From NCBI GenBank assembly GCA_934401915.1, contig CAKRSV010000004.1, positions 186,001-250,000 on the forward strand: DNA of 64,000 nucleotides. Direction: 5' to 3'. The first letter of the stretch is position 1. Each line of letters begins with the position of its first letter. Origin of the DNA: an uncultured Lachnospiraceae bacterium. Lineage in GTDB: Bacteria; Bacillota; Clostridia; Lachnospirales; Lachnospiraceae. The notes beneath the pieces were generated by a model. That model worked only from the letters and a program-made list of their open reading frames with translations, had not been told where the DNA came from and did not search any database. The position numbers and the translations under genes were made by a program. Shown here one piece after another: positions 1 to 6,864 of this stretch.

Positions 1-929
1 CGAGAAAGTATCCGATCCCACGTGGGGTATTAAAGAAAGGGAAAAATATTATCACTGCAAGAATCGAAATCGAAGGTGGAAATGGTGGATTTGTGGAAGG
101 CATGCCATATTATCTGGATACCGGAGTGGAACGGATTTTTTTAAGTGGTGAGTGGAAATATGTGATAGAAAACAAAGCCAGGGAACCGAAGCCGAAATCT
201 ATTTTTCCTCCGGAACTTGCTGTGGGTCTTTTTTATTCTTCAATTATGCCGCTGAGACGAATAAAGTTTAACAGTATTTTGTGGTATCAGGGAGAATCCA
301 ATGTGTATCATGCGTATGACTATGCAGAGCGTTTTCAGGCTCTGGTAGAGGATTACAGGAAGCTGTTTCAGCGGAAAATACCATTCTTTTGCGTACAGCT
401 TGCCAATTTCCTGGATCCGGCTACCCGGATAGAAGATTCCGGCTGGGGAGAAATGAGATATCAGCAGCTCTTGTGCCAGGCATTAGAACAGGTATATCTG
501 ATCCCTTCCATGGATATCGGACAGTCCTGTGATCTCCATCCACAGAACAAGAAAGCGGTCGGACAGAGACTGTTTGCAGCATATGCAAAAGAAATCCTGA
601 AAGAGGAAACGCATTATGAGATGCCTTGTCCTGTCAGTGCAAAATACCGGGGAAATGTGATTCGGGTTCGGATGTCGCACATGAATTTGCAAAAAGAACA
701 AAATGTGCGGGGAATTGCAGTAAAAAGTGGGGAAAGCAGGCTGACTGTTTTGCAGGCATGCGCTCTGGGGGATGTCTTGGAGATTACCCTGAAGGAAGAG
801 GCAAAAGAGCCAGGAGAGGATACGGTGACCGTTTATTACGACTGGTATGATGCACCGGAGTATACGGATCTGCGAAATGAATATGGCGTGATCAGCGGAT
901 CATTCCGTATAGAATGTGATAAAAGGTAA
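1..929 (+). CDS. Sialate O-acetylesterase-family (SASA/SGNH) carbohydrate esterase, 5' end cut by window
   Basis: The reading frame is open from nt 3, so the gene starts upstream of the window; a GTG at 93 is internal. The visible C-terminal part carries the family's LWYQGESN block near nt 280-305 and a DLHP block near nt 532-543, which supplies the catalytic Asp/His. The N-terminal GQSNM-type serine block would lie outside the window. Family members remove acetyl groups from sialic acids or from xylan and other polysaccharides. Beside a GH115 alpha-glucuronidase and glucuronate catabolism genes, deacetylation of glucuronoxylan fragments is the likelier job (inference). It is followed 38 nt later by uxuB on the same strand, so both are probably cotranscribed. 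Confidence 0.85.
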   Translation, partial: RKYPIPRGVLKKGKNIITARIEIEGGNGGFVEGMPYYLDTGVERIFLSGEWKYVIENKAREPKPKSIFPPELAVGLFYSSIMPLRRIKFNSILWYQGESNVYHAYDYAERFQALVEDYRKLFQRKIPFFCVQLANFLDPATRIEDSGWGEMRYQQLLCQALEQVYLIPSMDIGQSCDLHPQNKKAVGQRLFAAYAKEILKEETHYEMPCPVSAKYRGNVIRVRMSHMNLQKEQNVRGIAVKSGESRLTVLQACALGDVLEITLKEEAKEPGEDTVTVYYDWYDAPEYTDLRNEYGVISGSFRIECDKR

Positions 930-967
930 TGGATAGAAAATTCCGAGCGAAAGGATAGAAAGCAGAT

Positions 968-2590
968 ATGAAATTAAAAAATGCATTTCAAAAGGATATG
1001 AAACAACAATTTACAGAGAAAGGCTATCAGGTTCCAGCGTACGACAGAGAAAAGATAGTCCGGACTACAGTGGAGGAGCCTGTCTGGTTACATTTTGGAA
1101 CCGGAAATATTTTCAGGGCATTTCCGGCAGCGGTGCTGGATTTGCTTCTGGATCAAGGACTCTATGATAAAGGTGTGGTTGCTGTAGAAGGATTTGACTA
1201 TGAAATTATTGAAAAGGCATATAAGCCATTTGATAATCTGAGCCTGTTAGTGGTTTTGAATGCAGATGGTGGTCTGGATAAGAGAGTGATCGGCAGCGTG
1301 GTTAAAAGTCTGACAGCAAATGAAAAGGATGAAGACTTTTCTTATCTCGTTGAGGCGTTCAAAAATCCTTCTGTGCAAATGGTAAGTTTTACGATTACGG
1401 AGAAGGGATATAGTCTGATGGGCCCGGATGGATCTTTTTCCAGTGTGGTGAAAGCAGATTTTGACCAGATCCTTTCAGGAAAAGATGTAAAAATTCCTAT
1501 GCACCTGATGGGGAAGATAGCATGGCTTCTGTGGCAGCGTTATCAGGCAGGAGACTATCCGATTGCCATGGTAAGCATGGATAACTGCTCACACAATGGA
1601 GATAAACTGAAAGAGGCGGTGGTGTCCTATGTGCGCAAATGGGTAGAAGCAGGAGCATGTGGACAAGATTTTCTGGAGTATTTGAACAATCCGGAGAAAG
1701 TATCCTTCCCACTCAGCATGATCGATAAAATAACGCCCAGACCGGATAAAAAAGTAGTTGCTATGCTGGAACAGGATGGGTTTGAAGATGCGGAACTGAT
1801 CATAACAGACAAAAACACATATACAGCAGCCTTCGTAAATGCAGAGGCGACTCAGTATCTGGTAATTGAAGATCTGTTCCCGAACGGAAGGCCTCCGTTA
1901 GAGAAGGGCGGCATTTATTTTACAGACAGAGAAACGGTTGATCGGGTGGAGAAAATGAAAGTATGTACTTGCCTGAATCCGTTGCATACTGCACTGGCGA
2001 TATTTGGCTGTCTGCTTGGCTATCATACTATCTGGGAGGAAATGAAGGATGATGATCTGTGTACGTTTGTCACGAAGATGGGATATGATGAAGGGATGCC
2101 TGTAGTAGTAAATCCGCAGATTATCGATCCGGAAGAGTTTATCGGAGAAGTATTGCAAAAAAGACTGGTCAATCCATTTATGCCTGATACGCCGCAGAGG
2201 ATTGCTACAGATACTTCTCAGAAGCTGCCGATCCGTTTTGGGGAAACGCTGAAGGCCTATGGCAGAAATTGTGCAGAAGGTTTGCGCTATATTCCGGTAG
2301 TGCTTGCCGGATATCTGCGATATCTGACCGGATATAATGATGATATGGAAGCCTTTGAACTAAGCCCGGATCCTCTGCTTGATGAATTGACGGAATTTAT
2401 GAAAAGATATGCCGGGGCCGGAAAAACAGCAGCGGCAGAAGAGCTGCGCCCGATTCTGGGAAGAGAGGACATCTTTGGGGTGGATTTGTATGAATATGGA
2501 CTTGCTGAGAAAATCACGGCATATTTTAATGAAATGAATCAGGAGAAAGGCTGTGTCAGGAAAGTTCTGAACAGCCTCAGAAATCTGTAA
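968..2590 (+). CDS. uxuB: D-fructuronate reductase / mannitol dehydrogenase family
   Basis: A 540-residue polyol dehydrogenase, the usual length of UxuB. The N-terminal nucleotide-binding region contains WLHFGTGNIFRAF at about residues 40-52. The family's K-x5-N-x2-H signature is present as KVCTCLNPLH near residue 331. The reaction is NADH-dependent reduction of D-fructuronate to D-mannonate, the step after uxaC. UxaB-type tagaturonate reductase or another polyol dehydrogenase is the alternative, but the neighbouring uxaC, kdgK and eda favour fructuronate. Its 3' end overlaps the convergent lacI-type gene by 14 bp, with no terminator hairpin visible between them. Confidence 0.88.
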   Translation: MKLKNAFQKDMKQQFTEKGYQVPAYDREKIVRTTVEEPVWLHFGTGNIFRAFPAAVLDLLLDQGLYDKGVVAVEGFDYEIIEKAYKPFDNLSLLVVLNADGGLDKRVIGSVVKSLTANEKDEDFSYLVEAFKNPSVQMVSFTITEKGYSLMGPDGSFSSVVKADFDQILSGKDVKIPMHLMGKIAWLLWQRYQAGDYPIAMVSMDNCSHNGDKLKEAVVSYVRKWVEAGACGQDFLEYLNNPEKVSFPLSMIDKITPRPDKKVVAMLEQDGFEDAELIITDKNTYTAAFVNAEATQYLVIEDLFPNGRPPLEKGGIYFTDRETVDRVEKMKVCTCLNPLHTALAIFGCLLGYHTIWEEMKDDDLCTFVTKMGYDEGMPVVVNPQIIDPEEFIGEVLQKRLVNPFMPDTPQRIATDTSQKLPIRFGETLKAYGRNCAEGLRYIPVVLAGYLRYLTGYNDDMEAFELSPDPLLDELTEFMKRYAGAGKTAAAEELRPILGREDIFGVDLYEYGLAEKITAYFNEMNQEKGCVRKVLNSLRNL

Positions 2591-3596
2591 AGGAATTACG
2601 TTTCACTAGTTCACCGTAATATACGCTGACTGGTGGAACGTTTTCTTTGTTCATGACTGCAAAAAGAGTCTGGACAAGCTGACTGCATAGTTGTGCCAGG
2701 TGATTGTCAACGGAGGTCAGTTCTGGCTCGCAGCAGGTCGCAAGGAGCGAATTGTTATAGCCGATGACCGCAAGATCCTCCGGAATGTTTAAGTTATGTT
2801 TGCGCGCAAATTTAACCACTGCTACAGCCAGTGCATCATCGGCACAGATAATACCGTTATAAGACAGAAGAAGGGAGGCCTTGCTTTCCAGAAAAGAACA
2901 CATTTCTTCCATATCGTCATGCGCCACTGGGCAATAAAGGACGAAGGAGGTGGTGTTGACGGTCTCTTTCAATGCTTTTTCCCATCCGAGGAGCTTGTGG
3001 ACTGCGCTGTACGACTGGGAGTTGTTAAGATATAAAATCCGGTCCCGACCGGAAGCGAGCATGGCATGGGCAGCGGTATAGATGGAGTTGGCATCATCGC
3101 AAAGGGTGCAGTAAATGCCGGGATGCTGCAGCTCGGCGTTCAGGATCATGACAGGGATGCTTGCAGCAGCTTCAAAAAGATAAGAATTTTCCTCTGCCCG
3201 ATTAGAAACAAAACTGGATCCGGCTAAAATGACAGCATCCACTTTGCGATCAAGAAGAAGCCGCATGGAAGCCTGACGCCCCTCCCTGCTGTATCCGGTA
3301 CAGCAAAGAAGACAGTGGTAACCGTTTGCCTGTAGCTTGGATTCTAAGTAATAAACAGCTTTGGAGAGATATATGTCAGAAGAATCGGCACAGAGAATAC
3401 CGATAGTCTGCATGGTATTTAGCCCAAGACCTCTTGCGAAGGCATTAGGTTTGTAATGGTATTCATCCATAATAGAGAGTACCTTCCGACGGGTTTTCTC
3501 GCTTACTTTGTCTGATCCGTTGAGTACGCGGGAAACGGTGGCAATGGACACACCTGCTTTTTGAGAAATATCATAAATAGTCAGATTCATATGCAA
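2577..3596 (-). CDS. LacI-family repressor of the hexuronate locus
   Basis: A 339-residue LacI/GalR regulator. The N-terminal helix-turn-helix and hinge are clear: SIATVSRVLNGS at about residues 17-28, then the hinge around KPNAFARGLG. A periplasmic-binding-protein-like effector domain fills the rest. It lies 29 bp downstream of uxaC on the same strand, so it is expected to be cotranscribed and to autoregulate. Its likely targets are the two ATGTAA-type palindromes in the uxaC-kdgK divergent region (5061-5076 and 5161-5176). The inducer is presumably a hexuronate intermediate such as glucuronate, fructuronate or KDG; that is inferred from context only. Confidence 0.9.
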   Translation of the reverse strand: MHMNLTIYDISQKAGVSIATVSRVLNGSDKVSEKTRRKVLSIMDEYHYKPNAFARGLGLNTMQTIGILCADSSDIYLSKAVYYLESKLQANGYHCLLCCTGYSREGRQASMRLLLDRKVDAVILAGSSFVSNRAEENSYLFEAAASIPVMILNAELQHPGIYCTLCDDANSIYTAAHAMLASGRDRILYLNNSQSYSAVHKLLGWEKALKETVNTTSFVLYCPVAHDDMEEMCSFLESKASLLLSYNGIICADDALAVAVVKFARKHNLNIPEDLAVIGYNNSLLATCCEPELTSVDNHLAQLCSQLVQTLFAVMNKENVPPVSVYYGELVKRNSFTDF

Positions 3597-3625
3597 CTCC
3601 TTTAGACTATGATATGCCGAAACAA

Positions 3626-5026
3626 TTACAGGCGGAAATAGTGCAGTGCATTGCGGTAACAGATGTTACTGACAATTTCCGACAACAGGGAATCATCGGC
3701 AGGGTATTCTCCGTTTTCTACCAGATTTCCCAACAGATTGCAGAGAATCCGGCGGAAGTATTCATGTCTTGTATAAGAAAGGAAACTTCTGGAATCGGTC
3801 AACATACCGACAAAGCCAGATAAATTGGAAAGATTGGCAAAGCTGACCAGCTGTTTTTCAATTTCTGTTTTATTATCATTAAACCACCATGCAACTCCCT
3901 GCTGCACTTTTCCGGCAGTATTTCCATCCTGGAAGCATCCGATCAAGGTGCCGAGCATCTGGTTGTCATTGGGATTCAGGCTGTACAGGATGGTTCGCGG
4001 CAAGGTATTGCCCGCAGCAAGCAGATCCAGAAAATCGGCAAGTTCATCTGACGGTATCTGGGATGCAATGCAGTCGTATCCGGTGTTGGGACCGATTGCC
4101 TGATACATAAGAGTATTATTATCCCTTTTGCAGCCAAAATGCAACTGCATTACGAGGTCATGTTTGTGATAAAGCCCGGCGAGGTATGCGAGCAGATTGG
4201 TTTTGAACTTTCGTTCTTCCTGTATGGTAATGGATTCGCCGTGACAACGTTTCAGAAAGATGTCAGCAGCCTCCTCATCCGTACAGGGCGCATAGGGAAC
4301 GTAGGTCAGTCCATGGTCGGTGACGCGACAGCCGCAGGACACAAAAGCTTCAAGCCTTTTGTGTAAAGCAGCTTTCAAGGAGGCTAAGTCGGTGATTGCC
4401 AGTTCTGCACGGCAGGATAGCTTTTGCAGATAAGAAAGATAGTCGGGTTTTCCAATCTCCAGCGATAAATCCGGCCGGAAAGAGGGCAACACCTGAATGG
4501 AGAAGGAAGGGTCCTCTTTAATCTGTATATGATATTTCAGAGAGTCTGCCGGGTCATCTGTGGTACAGATGGTATGGACATGGGATGCCAGCATAATGGA
4601 GCGGGCGCTCATGGAAGGAGAAGAAAGAATCCGGTTGCAGTGTTCCCAGACGGTTTCGGCTGTTTTTTCACATAAGATGCCATTATAAGAGAAATATCGC
4701 TGTAATTCCAGATGGCTCCAGGAAAATAGTGGATTTCCCACAGCGAGACCAATGCATTTTGCATACGCTGAGAATTTCTCCTTATCGGTGCGGTTTCCGG
4801 TAATGTAATCCTCAGTGATACCGCAGGTACGCATGAAACGCCATTTGTAATGATCTGCATTTAACCACACGCTGGTTATATTCTGAAAATGGATGTCCTG
4901 CGCAATTTCAGCAGCCGGAATATGGCAATGATAGTCGATGATCGGAAGCTGCCTGGCAAAGTCGTGATATAAGTGTCTGGCAGTGGGTGTATTCAATAAA
5001 AAGTCCTGATTCATAAAAGTGGTCAT
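3626..5026 (-). CDS. uxaC: Glucuronate (uronate) isomerase
   Basis: Converts D-glucuronate to D-fructuronate (also galacturonate to tagaturonate), the entry step of hexuronate catabolism. The protein is 466 residues from the chosen ATG, matching the ~470 of the family. The frame extends 48 codons further upstream but those residues are hydrophobic non-family sequence overlapping the promoter region, and the ATG at 5026 is preceded by GGAGGAC at good spacing. The metal-binding DYHCHIPA motif of this amidohydrolase-superfamily enzyme is near residue 28. It is first in a minus-strand operon with the LacI regulator, driven by a predicted promoter with an operator at its start site. Confidence 0.95.
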   Translation of the reverse strand: MTTFMNQDFLLNTPTARHLYHDFARQLPIIDYHCHIPAAEIAQDIHFQNITSVWLNADHYKWRFMRTCGITEDYITGNRTDKEKFSAYAKCIGLAVGNPLFSWSHLELQRYFSYNGILCEKTAETVWEHCNRILSSPSMSARSIMLASHVHTICTTDDPADSLKYHIQIKEDPSFSIQVLPSFRPDLSLEIGKPDYLSYLQKLSCRAELAITDLASLKAALHKRLEAFVSCGCRVTDHGLTYVPYAPCTDEEAADIFLKRCHGESITIQEERKFKTNLLAYLAGLYHKHDLVMQLHFGCKRDNNTLMYQAIGPNTGYDCIASQIPSDELADFLDLLAAGNTLPRTILYSLNPNDNQMLGTLIGCFQDGNTAGKVQQGVAWWFNDNKTEIEKQLVSFANLSNLSGFVGMLTDSRSFLSYTRHEYFRRILCNLLGNLVENGEYPADDSLLSEIVSNICYRNALHYFRL

Positions 5027-5060
5027 GGTTGTCCTCCAATTTGTATTTCTTACTTTTGAA

Positions 5061-5076
5061 ATGTAATTGCTTACAT
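5061..5076. promoter_or_regulatory. LacI-type operator copy 1 (uxaC side)
   Basis: The palindrome ATGTAATTGCTTACAT has perfect 6-nt arms. It lies just downstream of the predicted uxaC -10 box, over the expected transcription start. It matches the second copy at 5161-5176 in 14 of 16 positions. The cognate protein is probably the LacI regulator encoded at 2577-3596. Confidence 0.75.
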
Positions 5077-5081
5077 ATGAT

Positions 5082-5110
5082 ATGATACAGATAAAATGTG
5101 ATAATTGCAA
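5082..5110 (-). promoter_or_regulatory. Predicted sigma-A promoter of uxaC-lacI
   Basis: On the minus strand, TTGCAA (5110-5105) is followed after 17 nt by TATCAT (5087-5082). This places the transcription start inside operator copy 1, which explains repression by steric block. Confidence 0.6.
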
Positions 5111-5130
5111 GCAAAAACAGAGAAAACAGA

Positions 5131-5159
5131 TTGACAAAAAGGACGTATAATGAGAAAAT
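5131..5159 (+). promoter_or_regulatory. Predicted promoter of kdgK-eda-GH115
   Basis: A perfect TTGACA at 5131-5136 is followed after 17 nt by a weak GAAAAT. A perfect TATAAT at 5146-5151 is also present but only 9 nt from the TTGACA, so the exact -10 is unsettled. The operator at 5161-5176 lies directly downstream. Confidence 0.45.
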
Positions 5160-5160
5160 A

Positions 5161-5176
5161 ATGTAAGCACTTACAT
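5161..5176. promoter_or_regulatory. LacI-type operator copy 2 (kdgK side)
   Basis: The sequence ATGTAAGCACTTACAT has perfect 7-nt arms around a CA centre. It lies between the kdgK promoter and the ribosome site, at the expected transcript start. It begins exactly 100 bp after copy 1. Confidence 0.78.
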
Positions 5177-5204
5177 TTTGAAAAAAACAGAAATGGAGAT
5201 CAGT

Positions 5205-6230
5205 ATGAAAAAGAGAGTCATTACTTTTGGAGAATTGATGCTTCGTCTTGCACCGCCCGGATATGACAGGTTTGTACAGACGGAGAGTTATCTTGCCACT
5301 TTCGGAGGGGGAGAAGCGAATGTTGCGGTATCTCTTGCAAATTATGGAGTAGACGCAGCGTTTGTCACGAAGCTTCCAAAGCAGGAAATCGGACAGGCAG
5401 CGGTTAATTCCCTGCGCCGGTTCGGAGTCGATACTTCTCTTATTACAAGAGGGGGAGACAGGGTTGGAATTTATTTTCTGGAGAAAGGTGCCAGCCAGCG
5501 TCCTTCCAAAGTGATTTATGACCGTGCCGGTTCCGCTATCGCAACGGCGCAGTCTGGAGATTTTGACTGGGATAGCATTTTTGCAAGGGCAGACTGGTTT
5601 CATTTTACCGGGATTACGCCTGCACTTGGAAAGAATGTGGCAGATATCTGCCTGGAGGCATGTAAGGCAGCCAAAGAACGGGGGATTACCGTCAGCTGTG
5701 ACTTAAATTACCGTGCCAAACTGTGGACAAGGGAAGAAGCAAGGAAAACCATGACGGAATTGGTAAGGTACGTAGATGTCTGTATTTCCAATGAAGAAGA
5801 CGCAAAGGATGTTTTTGGAATTGAGGCGGATAAAACAGATATTACCGGCGGAAAGCTGGATTATGAAAGCTACAGAAATGTGGCACAGAAATTGGTTGCA
5901 GAATATGGCTTTTCCAAGGTGGCAATGACGCTCAGAACCTCGATCTCTGCCAGCGATAATGGCTGGGCAGGGCTTTTGTATGACGGTCAGGATTTTGCTT
6001 TCAGTAAGGAATATCCGATTCACATTGTAGACCGGGTAGGCGGTGGCGATTCCTTTGGCGGAGGATTGATTTATGCCTGTCTGCAGGGATATGATTTACA
6101 AAGGAGCATTGAATTTGCGGTAGCTGCAAGCTGTCTGAAGCAGACGATCGAAGGGGATTACAATATGGTTACCGTAGAAGAGGTAGAGAAGCTGGCCGGT
6201 GGAGACGGCTCGGGAAGGGTGCAGCGATGA
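5205..6230 (+). CDS. kdgK: 2-keto-3-deoxygluconate kinase (PfkB family)
   Basis: Phosphorylates KDG to KDPG with ATP. The protein is 341 residues from the ATG at 5205, which has GGAGAT four bases upstream; a TTG 27 nt earlier is in frame but overlaps the operator and lacks a ribosome site. PfkB features are the N-terminal sugar-binding stretch GGGEANVAVSLANYG and the C-terminal DRVGGGDSFGGG, whose Asp is the catalytic base. Its stop overlaps the eda start (ATGATGG), so the two are translationally coupled and the KDPG product feeds directly into the aldolase. Confidence 0.92.
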   Translation: MKKRVITFGELMLRLAPPGYDRFVQTESYLATFGGGEANVAVSLANYGVDAAFVTKLPKQEIGQAAVNSLRRFGVDTSLITRGGDRVGIYFLEKGASQRPSKVIYDRAGSAIATAQSGDFDWDSIFARADWFHFTGITPALGKNVADICLEACKAAKERGITVSCDLNYRAKLWTREEARKTMTELVRYVDVCISNEEDAKDVFGIEADKTDITGGKLDYESYRNVAQKLVAEYGFSKVAMTLRTSISASDNGWAGLLYDGQDFAFSKEYPIHIVDRVGGGDSFGGGLIYACLQGYDLQRSIEFAVAASCLKQTIEGDYNMVTVEEVEKLAGGDGSGRVQR

Positions 6231-6862
6231 TGGATATGATGAAGCGGATTGAAGAGATGGGGATTGTTCCTGTCGTGGTAATAGAAGATGCAAAACAGGC
6301 GCTGCCTCTGGCAGAAGCCTTGTGCGCCGGGGGATTGCCGTGTGCAGAAGTGACATTCCGGACGGCAGCAGCCAGAGATGCCATTCGGGAAATGAAGAAA
6401 AAAGAGAATATGCTTGTGGGAGCAGGAACAGTTCTGACCCCTGAGCAGGTGGATGAAGCAGTGGATGCCGGTGCAGAGTTTATTGTCAGTCCCGGTTTTA
6501 ACAGAAATGTAGTGCGTCATTGCAAGGAAAAGGGAATCCCTGTTATTCCCGGAGTCTGTACGCCGACAGAGGTGGAAATGGCATTGGAGGAAGGTATTGA
6601 GGTAGTGAAGTTCTTCCCGGCAGAAGCAGCTGGCGGTATCGCTATGATAAAGGCTATGTCTGCACCTTATGGCAGCGTGCGTTTCATGCCGACTGGCGGT
6701 ATTACGACGGAAAATCTGGCAGATTATCTGTCCTATAACAAGGTCATTGCGTGCGGCGGCAGTTTCATGGTAAGCAAGAAATTAATTAATGAAGACCAGT
6801 TCGGGAAGATAGAAGAGCTTACCAGAGAGGCAGTTTCTTTGTGCAGGAAGATTCGGGGGTAG
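6227..6862 (+). CDS. eda: KDPG/KHG aldolase
   Basis: Splits 2-keto-3-deoxy-6-phosphogluconate into pyruvate and glyceraldehyde-3-phosphate. At 211 residues it has the normal length of this class I aldolase. The catalytic Glu is visible in EVTFRT near residue 45 and the Schiff-base Lys in VVKFFPAE near residue 126; GAGTVLTPEQ and the phosphate-binding MPTGGI are also present. It overlaps kdgK by 4 nt and is followed 2 nt later by the GH115 gene, so the three form one tight operon. Confidence 0.95.
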   Translation: MMDMMKRIEEMGIVPVVVIEDAKQALPLAEALCAGGLPCAEVTFRTAAARDAIREMKKKENMLVGAGTVLTPEQVDEAVDAGAEFIVSPGFNRNVVRHCKEKGIPVIPGVCTPTEVEMALEEGIEVVKFFPAEAAGGIAMIKAMSAPYGSVRFMPTGGITTENLADYLSYNKVIACGGSFMVSKKLINEDQFGKIEELTREAVSLCRKIRG

Positions 6863-6864
6863 TG

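Noticed and set aside
5131..5151. TTGACA with the perfect TATAAT at 5146 as a promoter.
   Set aside because: The spacing is only 9 nt, too short for RNA polymerase; another -10 or an upstream -35 must be used.
4908..5603. A 231-codon minus-strand frame spanning the uxaC start, the operators and the kdgK start.
   Set aside because: It crosses two promoters and two genes in another phase and has no domain.
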